From Macquaria australasica (Eukaryota > Chordata > Actinopteri > Centrarchiformes > Percichthyidae), in assembly GCA_005408345.1 (NCBI GenBank), contig SEMN01000018.1:845501-909500 (forward strand): a stretch of DNA of 64,000 nt, read 5' to 3'. Positions within the stretch are counted from its first letter, which is position 1. Every line of letters begins with the position of its first letter. Position numbers and translations under genes: made by a program. Shown here piece by piece: positions 26,753 to 39,100 of the stretch. Below the pieces are notes generated by a model that had not been told where the DNA came from, did not search any database, and saw only the letters and a program-made list of their open reading frames with translations.

Positions 26753-29127
26753 AATTCTTGGACAGGGGCCATAGGATATGTGAGACTGAAGGTTGATGGT
26801 CCAGTGCTCCTGCCCAGGAAACTGCCTCCCTCTCAATCACCTTATTCAAAGTGCTGTAAGCTTGTTAGGTGCAGTATTGCTCCTCTCAGTCTAATTTCCT
26901 GCATGACATAGGCTTGTTTGTTTCATTGCGGTTGCGCCATTGGCCATTTACCTATCAGCATTTCCAGCCAGTCATAGTGTATTCACCAGCACAGGGCTTC
27001 TTTACATAAGAGTTACAGTGGGAATCTCCTTTGTGGGTGAAACCCTAACAAGTAGCTGGAGTCAACACCATGTCTATTCTCATAAACTCCTATTCAAAGA
27101 TAAAATGCCCATGTTTTCCGAGATGCTGCTGTAAATGTAAATCACTCACTGTGTTGTCAGCATTGTATATGCTGACCAAGCATGGCCACTTCAATCTGCA
27201 TTATTGCTTCACTCTTCCAGCTAAACACACGCTCTGCTCTGATGCTAGTCTTTGGCTGGAGGTGTTCTGGGGTCAACAACTGGATAACATGGATTGATTA
27301 TTGTGATATGCTTGTAATCTTCTCTGCCGATATCGCCTAATCTGGGAAATTTTGTCATACAAACTAGTTAATATGTGGCCACCATAATATGTAGTCATTA
27401 CCTTTTAAAATGTGTTGACAGCAAGCCATATTTCTACTAGCAGAGTAACTTTACAGTATAGTATTTTATGAAAAACAAAGCATGTCAGATTCTCCTATCA
27501 CCAAAAGCCAGTATTTTATATACGCTCTATCAACTAACCCCAAGTATGTAGCCAGCACCCTTGCTATTTGAAGTTATATTACCTTCTCTCAGTAACTGTA
27601 TCTGTGCATAGCCAGATCCCTTACAACTATTGATCTGTATCCCCACCCCTTTTCAGCTGTGTTATGAGAGAATTTTCCATGAAATATTTATTTTCCCTGC
27701 ATTTCCCCTACTTCAAATCCGGGCTATCCTTCCCAGTCACACCTGCTGATCCAAGCCATTTTTGAGGCGTGGATTTAGCCCTCTGTTGGCTTTGCCTAAT
27801 GCATAATATTCAGAGGGTTAGAGCTGCATCGCTGCACATAAAAGGTTGACGTGGAGGGAACATAAACACGGCCCTCTTGGCCATTGTAGGCAGCACTGTC
27901 ATGTGTATTATTACCCTATCCACCTTCTCAGCCCTAATCATCATCATTGTCATCATCTGCTGCTGCTTATATAGTTTGTACAGATAGGGTCTTAAAGGAT
28001 GTATGTAGGGAGAAAGGGAGAGAGAGTGTATGTGTGTGCATATGCCACCTTTGAAGACACATTTTTGAATACACAATGCTGATTGGAGTTGGTTATTCTA
28101 TATGGGTACAAAATTGGTTTCCTCATTTAGAATTCACTATTTGCCTTCAAAACAATATAACACGGTTTCTGTCTTAAATTGGGTTGTGGAGGTTATATTT
28201 AATTTTAGCATATTCCTCCTGAGAATGAACATACAATATCAACAAAATATCTTACTTGAGGTTAAGTGTGTGCATGTGTTTGTATACCAAGTATGTACAT
28301 GTGAGTGCATTTCTTTGGGAAATATGTAATGTGCAGTGAATGTATAATTTAGTAAGTGAGGATGGAAAAGGAAACAGGGAAACATAACTGTCAGACAGAC
28401 CACATTCACATTGACCCTACTATATTTAAGCTGGCTATGCACTCAATACTCTGCTTCACATTTTATATTTCTTCTTTCTGTCTTTGTCCCAAACTCACAA
28501 ACACAGCACAGACCCAAAGTTTGCATGAAGTCCCATATACACACAGATCACGGCATCCATAAATAATAGAGCTCACATAAATTAAACATCGAAGTTGAGT
28601 TTGCAATAGCCGCTCACAGTTGGCCGACTAAGACGCCTCATTCTCCCCCTCCAAGACTTAATTAGAAGTCTTACATTTCCTGTATGGAAAACAGAAAAAA
28701 ACAAACAAACACAAGGGGAAGAAAGCCACAGGGAGCGTAGCCTTTGATTTCCCACAATGCACTGTGTTATTACAGTTTGCAATAATTGTGGGCTGTGTGA
28801 GAGGACAAAGCCTTGAACAGGAACATCTAATAAACACCTGGTTTCTGCCCTCTTTTATTCACCTCTGGTATCTTCAAAGGTTAGTTCTCCCTACCATCTC
28901 CTTACAAGCCTCCCGCTCCTTCATGCATATCGGTTTGCATTTAAAGAGGCTGTGCAGATGCAGCACAAATTGCCTGGTAGCCTTAGTCAGTGCCAACATG
29001 GAGGCCCAGTGGAGAGTTAGTTGTGTGCAAATAATGTCCAAATACATAAATAACCAGGAATGAAAAAGAAATATACATGAAAATGATAGCTGTAATGCAG
29101 GTGTTGTTCTGTTCACTGATTTAATAT

Positions 29128-29336
29128 GGGCTGCAAATAATAGTTATGTTACTTATGAATCTATAAGTGATTAATATATTGATAGATCTATTGTTTGATC
29201 AGTAAATATATATATATTTATTTGTTGATTAATCAGATCTAAGAAGCTAAACTCTTTTTAAAAATACTAAAATTATTATCAAAAGAAATTATTAAAATAA
29301 TGTATTCATAACTGATTAATTGAGTCGTGGGTCTAG
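29128..29336. repeat. Possible decayed relative of the 25971 MITE
   Basis: Begins GGGCTGCAAATAATAGTTAT and contains several GATTAAT/GTTTGATC motifs, ending near GATTAATTGAGTCGTGGG. The opening and the GATTAAT-rich composition resemble the MITE at 25971-26208, but the ends are too worn to pair convincingly, and the AT-rich sequence could resemble it by chance. Confidence 0.3.
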
Positions 29337-32300
29337 TTGTAAATGTAAGTAAAAGTGAGAGGTCTAGTAAACAGAGTTGGCTATATGGAAAACAAATTCT
29401 CTATCCTAGTAAATATACTTTTATACTATTATAAGACATCATTTTCATTTTAAATAATTTCCTGTTTCCTGTTAGTATACTTGCCTTTGAATTGCCCTAG
29501 AAATACAAATCTGACTTTTTGCGTCACCTTTTGGTTCTAGACTCATTAGACGTTTTGGTAATTCAACCTGTGATCTTCCTGATATGAGACAATCTATCTA
29601 ACCAAGACACAAAAGTACATGTCCTTCTGCTAGCTCATTCTTAATTATGGCTTTGGTGGTATTGAGACTGACATTTAAGATCCCTTCACGCCTGTGTTTT
29701 TGTGAAAAACCTGAATGAGGCCCATCTGGTATAAGTAGGCCACTGAGGATGACAGCGCGCCAGCATGTTAATATGTTCTCTCTGAGATGAGGGGGCCGCT
29801 GTGTTACAAAGATGATGATGATGGCGCTCCCAGTCACGTTCACTCACTTAGCAAACCTTGTCTCCTCTTGATCATTCTTGACAGTAACAAAAGGGGTGAA
29901 TATTCTCTAATCAAGGCCAAAAATTCTGATCACTGCTGGCATTTCCCTAATCAGCCCATAATAGCATTTTGAGGACAGTGTCAGTGGATAATGGAAGGTT
30001 AGCCATACTAAACAATAAGAGATGACGAGTTTCTTGCAAAAATGACAAATCCTCCCTCTAAAAGATGTGACACTTGTTCTAAAAATACTGGTGGCACAAA
30101 ATTAACTGACACTAGGGTACCTGGGGAACTCTTGAACACCTGAGGTAGCCTGATGAGAACTGAGAAAATACTGTAAAGGGTTAGTGTTCGCACTCGACAA
30201 GTGATTGGTATTTTTGGGGAGATGAAATGAAAATAAGCACTAGCTTTACATTATACCATTTATACCAAACTGTTTAAGCAATCAAAGCATTTGACTTTAC
30301 AAGTTCAAAGCTGACATGTTGTTGTAGTCTTCTAGTTATATTGTCTAGTAGCAGTAATGGCATACAGCACCCTGAAATAATAAATTATTTTTCCACTTTA
30401 AAGTATTATATGTAAAAATGTAGTAAACATTTCAGTTCAGAGTTCATGAGAAGTTCGACCTTTTTGTAGCAAGTTAAGAAAACTGCTGTCATAGCAACCT
30501 GTCCTGTGGTATGTGTTTGATACAGAATGTATGTTATTTTGTACCTACTTCCAAATTATTTAAAATTTAAAATCACAAACACTAGGTAGAACTTGATATA
30601 GTGCAGATCCACACAACAATCGAACAGCATCATTTGCAGTGCAATTGCCAGACTTCAAATGATATGAAAAAAGAAGTTTAATATCTACTCAGAGACAAGA
30701 ATTTCTGGCATTTACAGTAATCACTGTGAAATAAAACACTGGCAAATTCCAAGACAGCACATACTGTATGTATTTATTTTATTTCCTATAGATTATCTCC
30801 CCTGCATCCTCCACTAAACTACAGTTGTCCTAAAACCAAGAGGGAGCCTTTGCCTTCAAGCTACAAGAAAGGAGCTGTGTGGAAAAAAAAAATCATATCC
30901 ATAATAAATTAGAACTAGCTACAGTAGACAAGGAATTGAGCATCCTCACTGGTTTATCTCTGTCTTCTTTCTGCAGTGAGCAGGCTTCCCTCACCAAACC
31001 AGTCTTCTTACCGTGTTCACCCTTTGAAACAGCAGCCCGGCTTTCCATTACGTCTCAGTGTGCTGTCAGAGCCTACCTCTTTCAAAGAGATTATTTTTCC
31101 ATTTCATATCTGAAAGTGTGCAGCCAGATCTAATAATACCATATCCAATTGATGTTGGGGGAAATGTAGCACTTCATCGGAGGAAAAAAAAACAACAACA
31201 ACAACAAATGAAAAGACAAATAATGTCCTCTATCCGCAAATGTCAGCACCAGCATATCTAATCCCTCTGGATAAACACTTATATTTTTGCCTTAACCATA
31301 ATTAAAAGCTCTGTCACAGTTTTCTGTGTAGCCTCACAGGGAATGAAGTGTGGCAGGTGGGAATTTTGAGGGGTAACCCCCGAGGCATCTTGAAATGCAA
31401 CGTGCACTGACTACTGCTCACCTCTTCTCCCAGCTGAGAAGATGGGAAGGCAGTGCAGAAGTACGCGCCCTTTCCTGCTGAGAGGGGATGTGGAAGAAGC
31501 ACACCTCACTGTGATGAGGGCCAGGTGGGGGGTTTACTTTTGATCTCTACTTTTTTGGAAAAACTGAACATTTGCCAGAAATGACAAACAGACAATGATG
31601 CTGGAGAAAGGACTGCTGTAAGAAGGTGGAATGTGAGGAATGTTTAGGTCAAAACAAAATGAAGCTAATGGGATGCAGCATGCCTTGACTGATGTACTGT
31701 GTTGAGCTTCAGTTACCAGGGGGAATGTTCAAGGGGGAATGAATGGGTTCCATAAAGTACGAACACATTCAATCCTGCACGGGAGCTGGCCAGTAAACCC
31801 TAACCCTTAGCGCCATCGCTAGGACATTACAGTATCAGACTGGTGCAGGTTACATGAAAACTATAAACATCTAAGTGAATAGTATTCTCACAACATGACA
31901 GATGTTTGTTCTCCTTATGGTGAGTGCAGACTACTCCTTAAGTTAAGTGTTTAAACCCCACTCCCAACAATTTCAGAGCTATAATAACCATTAACTGCTC
32001 AGTACAAAACTTTATTTTACTCTAGCCTTTTAATTTCCAATTATTGAGTGATGAGCACTTCGTTCAGTATGAATGATACAGAATCAAGATAGTGTCAAGC
32101 TTGTCTTCAGGGCAGTTTAAAGGCAATGCCCTTACCTATTAAAGTTCTCTGATCGCAAAAGTGGATTTTCTACCAATTCTGTAATTTCTAAGATCATTAC
32201 CAGTATGAAAGTTTTAGTAGGTTTGTTGGGTAACTTGGGGAAATGCCCACCGCTTCAAGTTTTCAAAATGTTGTGATTGCAGAAGAATGCAGAATCGATG

Positions 32301-35222
32301 AAACAGGGTTTCACTACCACAGTTTGAGTGCATAAGAAGGTCAAGACAATATTAGTCTAAGAACCAATATTTGCTTCATTTTTAATCAGTGAGTATTAGT
32401 AAAAAGAAAGAAAATTCTTAATATGTAATTACAATTTCTGGCTTTAGCTGGTGGTATTGACTGCCACGAAAACTCAGCCCCCATGATGCAACTTGCTGAA
32501 ACTTCCACACAGTGGTTGATAACTTAACTACACTCCCTTGGGAGTTTTGTTTTCTCTCTTTCTTTGTAATTGATTAGAGATGTTACAGTTTACAAGGCAA
32601 TTGAATTTAATGAGACTTTAGTACAAACAGCAGCAGCTGGATGATCAGCCTGTGCATCCAGATGTATGTGAAGTTGAGAACAGACACATCAAACTTTGTC
32701 TCAATAAAGCCCTCTCTGAAGGAACACGACATCTTGATTTAGATGCAAAACACAATCCCATGCTCGGCTGGCTCCTCCCATGAGGGGCCACGAGATTAAG
32801 ATTTAATGGTGATACTGAGGGAATGACACTATCTGCTGCAGCCTCCTGTCTCTTCACACAACATCACCTCTGTTGCTTTTCTATCTCTTCCTCTCCCCCA
32901 AACACAGATGCAGATGCACTTGCCTACACAGTCATGCGTGCACTCAAGTTTGGGCGCACAAACATATACACAAGTAATAGTGCGCTCCCCACAGATGCAT
33001 GCACACAGATACACACACGTACAAATTTAGACACTCACACATGCAATCTAAAATCTGACAAAAGCTCGGCTACTGGCAGATGAAGTCAACTGGAGGTTGA
33101 CTTGTAAATTAAAACTCTTGTCAAGATGATCTTTTTGTTGCATGAATACTGGAATTGAATTGAGAAATGATGAATCTGCATTCAACATGCCTGGCAAAAC
33201 AAACATGCCTGAAGGGGATGTACTGTTCTGTTCTGTAATGCAATGCACAGTGCGGATGTCATCAGTATATCCTCAGTCAGTATATACTGTCAAACTAAAT
33301 CCATGTATTACAACATCAATTCTAGTATGTCTGTTTGGTAGTAACTAGACTGTCTTTAGTGGTGTGCTAACTTAAGGAGGGAGCTACATTGTTCTATATG
33401 TCTGCAGGAAAATAATAGTACTTCACTGATGTTTAGATTTATAGTATAGTGCAGTGAACATCACACCCACAAAAAAATCACATACCAACTGTATATCCTA
33501 ATTACTAACACCACTTTTAGAATATCCACTTGCATCCACCTCCAGAATAATGTTATTAGGTTTCAAAATGTATCTGTAATGGCTTCCTCACTTCAACCAC
33601 TATACTTTATCCATTGACATTTAAAGAGGCATTAAGAACTGAAAATAATGAGGGATCAGCTTTCACCTGATAATATAAGTGATGTTCCTTGGTTTAGATT
33701 ACCAGTATCTATCTCTGATATGACACACATACATTATGGTAAAATGATAATAATATACAGGAAAAACCATGTGGTGAATGTCACTAAATAACTGTTTAAC
33801 TTACACAACAAATGTCAAACTCAATTATGTGATAAGTACATAATAATCCACAGATTTGCTCAGAATGACTTTGCATTATAATCTGAAAGCAATAAGAGAA
33901 ATACACAGTACTTGCTGTACATTGAGATCCATAATCTTACATTATTTATGAATCATAGGTGCTTTCTTTAGAAGCTGTGAAGAGTTCATAGACTCATTGT
34001 AAATTTAAAGGATGCTCCTGGTGTGACAGAAAATCCAGGGTGACAATGTGAACCCTTTTCCTTAGATTGCACATATCCTGCTGTTTTGACCCGCTTGTCC
34101 TGGCTGAATTGATGAGAGATCAAGGCATTATTCAGCAATGATTTGTGTGTCAGCGGTCAGAGAGACTGCAACAGGGGACACTGACTCAACACTGCAACTC
34201 GGTGACACGGAGCACATAAAGCCAATGAAGCTGGAAGACTTGAACAGGTCCAGTGTCACATAGCTAAAGGTGAATAAAAGGTGATAATACTGGAGTCCAG
34301 CAAAGCCCTTTACAATAAATTCCATTGGCTTACGAGGTAATGACATACTTATGTGCTCAAAAAGAGCCCTTGATTGGAGGACTCTGGTCAATGAAGTCAT
34401 ATTTATACTTTTCTCACTGTCTGCTGTTGCAGGAATAAAAAAAGGCAGAAATGGTTGGGTGAGAACCACACACTGATGTTCAAGATGGTTGCAGGTAATG
34501 AGTAACATAATCATGTCACTCTGACCAAACAGAGACCACAGAGAGGGATTTTTTATGCTTATGTTATTTGTGCCTTTCTCTCTACCATAAAAGGCACCAG
34601 GACTGATGCAAAAGTAATGAAATTGTCCAAAATGAACACACAAGTCTCTGCAACAAAACAGCTAAGAGACTGTAAATGTCTTGCTGCTTACCACTTTGAG
34701 AAGCAATCATCCCCTCAGCCATGGCCTATTCTTTTCTCTCTTCTTTTGCTGTGGTCGTCCCTATTTTCGGGATTTTATCTAGAAGAAGAGGAGAGGGAAG
34801 AAGTAGAAATAAAAAGAAAAATCACGACTACGCTTGAAAGCCACAATGAGAATCAATACATAAAAGATCACAATTTCAAACATCTTGAAAACACAATGCT
34901 TGGGAATTAGATGGACATAGAGGAGACAAGGACACTGGGTTTTCAAACCACATCAAGTAAATCACATGATATATATCTATTCTATTTTATTTTAACCTAA
35001 GCAAGCCTTAAGGTGTCAGTACTGTGCTGAGTCCATGGAAAGATTTCTTTTTTAGCAGAGGTTCTTGATCTTTTTCGAGTCCCAAGCAAACAGTGTGACC
35101 TACGCAATGCACACTGGCCCCTGCCTGCTACTCTCTACTATAATGAGTCCCCTTATCCAGACTGCAGGAGGAAACACAGAGGATGGTGATTATGCAAAAG
35201 GCGTGCCTGAGTTGGTAATGCG

Positions 35223-35227
<5 letters not shown>
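29337..35227. other. No gene recognised; longest orphan open frame in the window
   Basis: A 171-codon minus-strand frame at 34128-34643 is the longest outside the transposon, apart from the frame antisense to the transposase. It lacks any recognisable domain or paralogue-like motif, and its composition is like that of its surroundings, so I treat it as chance. An ACA-type simple run lies near 31190. Confidence 0.55.
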
Positions 35228-35261
<34 letters not shown>

Positions 35262-35294
35262 TAGACTGGGAGAGAGAGAGAGAGAGAGAGAGAG
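35228..35294 (+). repeat. (GA)n microsatellite, interrupted
   Basis: Two nearly pure GA tracts (35228-35257 and 35270-35294) flank a 12-bp interruption containing AAAGATAGACTGGG. This is the longest simple repeat in the window. An all-purine strand with mirror symmetry can form triplex DNA. Confidence 0.9.
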
Positions 35295-35713
35295 GAGACA
35301 GTTATCTCCTCCAAGTCCAAAGGCAGAGAGATAAAAAAAAAAGTTTGACTCAGGACACTCTTGTTAAAATCACTCTTGACACCCTGCGCTATTAGTACGC
35401 CATTAAGAGTTCAAGGACAATAGCTGTCCTGTTTTTTGATCATTTATCCGTTGGATCCCCTTGTTAAGCCTGAACTCAGTTCCTCACAATGGCCACAGAA
35501 TATTGATGGGCTGTGAAAGGGTGATTTAGCTGAATTTATAATAAGCCCCTTTTTGTCTGTCCTTGATATTACAGATGAGCAAAATGTCTTTGACAGTCCA
35601 GATTGAAAAATGAATTCCTTGATGTTGATTTAGTTCACCCAATAATCTTAATGTGACAATATTAGACACGAATGATACATACTAAAAGGGACTGGATCTT
35701 GGCACAGATTTTT

Positions 35714-36171
35714 AGCCACGCTAGCGTTGCTAGACAGAGGATGGCATTGCCAACTATTGGATGGATTAGTATTCGATGATCCCCTGACTTCTCATCTAGT
35801 GCCACCACCATGGTCAAAGTGGATTATCTCAACAACAGCTAGATAGATCGACACACATTTTTTTTTACACACATTCATGGTGCCCAGACGATGTCTCCTT
35901 CTGACTTTGATGATTCGTTGACTTTTCCTTTAGCACAACCATTAGGTTAACTTTTTTTGGGCTCTGAATGAAATATCTCAACAACTATTGGATGGATTAC
36001 CATGAAATTTGGTACAGGCATTCATGTTGACCACAGGATGAACTGAAATAACTTTGGTGATCCCGTGACTTTTCATCTATGCCACCATTAGGTCACAGTG
36101 CTTGCTGACATTCGTATTTCACTCAAAGCACGGCTGTGTCTAAGTACTCACAGAGCCCTCTAGCATGTTAC
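35714..36171 (+). repeat. Interspersed fish repeat with internally duplicated unit
   Basis: A block I recognise as a common percomorph interspersed repeat. Its hallmarks are CAACTATTGGATGGATTA, ATGAAATTTGGTACAGGCAT, TAACTTTGGTGATCCCGTG and CTTTTCATCTATGCCACC. The core unit appears at least twice: a diverged copy from about 35749 and a better preserved copy from about 35976, with a partly matching intermediate piece near 35880-35960. It ends in CTCTAGCATGTTA. There is no open frame of note, and the transposon class is unclear to me. Confidence 0.8.
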
Positions 36172-39100
36172 ATTATATTCTTATGGAGACCGTCACTGTC
36201 CCCTTGAACTGTGTGAGGTCCCTTTGTCTAAAATGAACATGTACAGGACTGCGCTGTTTCAACTTTGTATATGTCTCAAGTGTTATTGCGACAAATGCTT
36301 GTGTATTTATTGTGTTTAGAAAATAAAGTTGATCCTGACTCAGATTGAAATAGAGTATATCATTGCACATAATGTGATTTAATAATCTTTCATTGACAAT
36401 CTGTCATACTCTGGCCTCAGAAAAATTGTCATCAATTCCCCTGCCTGCCACAAGCTTGGCCTTGATTCGTAAGGATGCATTAGTACGCCATTTGCCAGCT
36501 GGAGTCAAGATGCACACCAATCAAGACAAAAGTGTCTCGCCTTAATTATATGACCATAAAGCACCTGGATGCTGTTATAGACATCAGAGCTTCATTAGCA
36601 TTTGTTCTTAACTACCACAGCCCAAACCCAATTTTGTAGTATGGAGAAGTGAGAGACATATTCGGAAATGTTTTTTTTTTTTTTTTGTTTCTTCCCATTT
36701 CACTGATCAGTTGAAAGTGAGAAAAGATACAATGTTTTCATCATTAGCAGGATTTATTCTTGGAGAGCAAGATGGTGACATTCAAAAGTAGAGTCATTAT
36801 CAAAATGAGTGAAATCTGATTTTAATAACATTACACTCTGAGTCATTCTTAGTAGTCCAAAACCACTGTCTCAACTTGGCAGTGTCAATGTACGTTTTGT
36901 ATTATTTTTCAGCCTGTTTGATACAGCTGCGACTGTTGAACTGAAATACACTATTGTAAACCTATGTGGGGAATCTGAATCTAAGTCTTTCCTGATATCG
37001 TTGCACCAGAAATGGCAACACAGGTCTGCAAATTTCACCAGAAAAAAAAGGAAAATCCTTCTGAAAGACTGCCATATGGCTTCCACAGTTTAATATCATT
37101 GCAGCAGAAAAAAAAATTCAGCCCTATACATTGTGGTGTTTATTACTGCATTCAGTAAGATATTTTAATTTTAATGTTTAGCCGAGGATAAAAAAAAAAA
37201 GAAATTAAACTACATGCCAAAATAACTCATCCTCCTGATCCAAATGCCTTTCCTTTCAACTAATGATACACAGTTAATAAAGCAGAACCAATTACTTTGC
37301 ACAGCTTGGCATCTTTTATATGTTCCTTTCGATTGTGAGCATTTGATTGCTTGTAAATACACGCCTGATTTATACTTCTTTACAGTGTAAAACTCAGTGG
37401 GCCCAATGACAAGAAAGCAATTAATCACATTATTATGCCAATTAAGAAGTTGGTCTGCTCCAGTGAAGGTAGAAAAAGAGCGAGGGAATTGAAGATTGTG
37501 GCCCTCTAGGAAGTTAATGTGAGCCATTAAATTACATCCATCACTCCCACTCCTCCACATAGACAAGGTTTCACATGTTACCACTTAAATGCATTGGCCT
37601 CTTGTTACATAACCCTTTTTTGCTTAAATGTATTCATTGTTAAATGATATGGATATTTGTCATTGTCAAACATACTATTGATAACAGCAAGTGCTGTTGT
37701 TAAGATAATATGATATGATCTGTTGCTCTTGTGAGAACATTTAGAAGTTTTGTGTTTTTTTTAACAATAAAATGGGCATAGAGACAGACAGTGTAGAAGT
37801 GGGGAATGTGGCAGGACTGGTTTGAGAAGGCTCTATTGACGATTTGATAGTATTGTTGTATGTTGGAAATGGAATGCAAGCTGAACAGAGCTGCTGTTTG
37901 CTAATGAAGCAAACTACCAACTTTTTGCTTCCACCTTTCAAGCTTACAGGGAGTGAGTAAAATGCTAACTAAAAAGCTAACTAGGAGCTAAGTATTTTTG
38001 CCAACATGAAATCAATGAGCCCTCGATACAGACAATGCGATGAGGGGATCTTTGCATCCAAGATTTGGGAGCCTAAATGTTGTCTTGCGAAATCAATAAC
38101 CAATTAGCAATGTCTAGATACTAGCAATCTCTTACTGATGGAAGGTAGACTGACGTTACTGCTGTTTCTAAAACCACTTACGTAGGTTACTGTAACGGTG
38201 ACTGTTTCTGTCTTTCACTCTCCCCTTCTTTGGCTAACAGTATAGATTATAATTCCAGCAATTTATGATATTATTATTACTACTGGTGTTAAATGCTTAA
38301 AATTAATTTAAACCTAAAAGTCAAACACAAAATTTAGTACATGAAGCTGACTAGAGCTTCCCATAATCTCCCACCCTCCTGCACTCACCGGATTTTTAGT
38401 TGAGATATTTTGTTTTCTATGTTTTATACAGCATATTGGTTTTTTGGTACATTAGTTTTGGTTATTGGTAAAATATTTAAACTGATAGTCTAACTGTCCT
38501 GTTTTGCATTATTTGTAGTTTAGTTGGTGGTGTTTGTCTTTGTTTCAAAAATTGTCTGATCACGTATGTTCCGCTTTGTGTTCAGTTTGTTGGGTCAGTT
38601 TTGTCTGTTCAGTTGAATGCAGTTTTATTCAGTTTATATTACTTTGTGGACTTTGTGACATATTTTGTAAAATGTTTCTTTCATTTTTGGGAGAATAAAA
38701 CCGTCTTTGTTATTTTCAGGCCTTATTCCATCATCATTCTTTGTGTTTAAAATGCTGTCCTCTTCTTCTCAACTGTTTTACAGTCCCTCCCTTGCTTTGA
38801 GTGATACTCTCCAATACACACTTAAGGGCGAAAGCAAACTGTAACCCAAAAGCAATAACATCACAGTGTTTCACCATAACCACCACCACACTGCAAAGAG
38901 ACCTGCCTACATGCAATTTTCCAATTATCTATTGGCTGAAACTTGTGTATATTGTTAATTTAGATATATATAATTTTAACTAACATGGACTGGACTGCTC
39001 AAGAACTCTGACGCAGCTCTCAAGTCCTATCGGATATTCTGTAAAAACAAACTGCTCTCTGGGTAAACCTCTTCACATCAATCTTTGATGGGTAGTTTCA

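Larger units (their letters stand above)
26209..29127. other. No gene recognised; two microsatellites
   Basis: Holds the CTA and TG microsatellites and otherwise unique-looking DNA. The stretch 27730-27970 is less AT-rich and repeat-free. Short open frames here are unremarkable. Confidence 0.6.

Noticed and set aside
34128..34643. 171-codon open frame on the minus strand
   Set aside because: No recognisable domain, no splice context, and composition like the surroundings; a frame of this length can arise by chance in 64 kb.
38340..38720. T-rich stretch ending in GAGAATAAAACC, like a retroelement 3' end
   Set aside because: No partner repeat, primer-binding site or coding remnant beside it.
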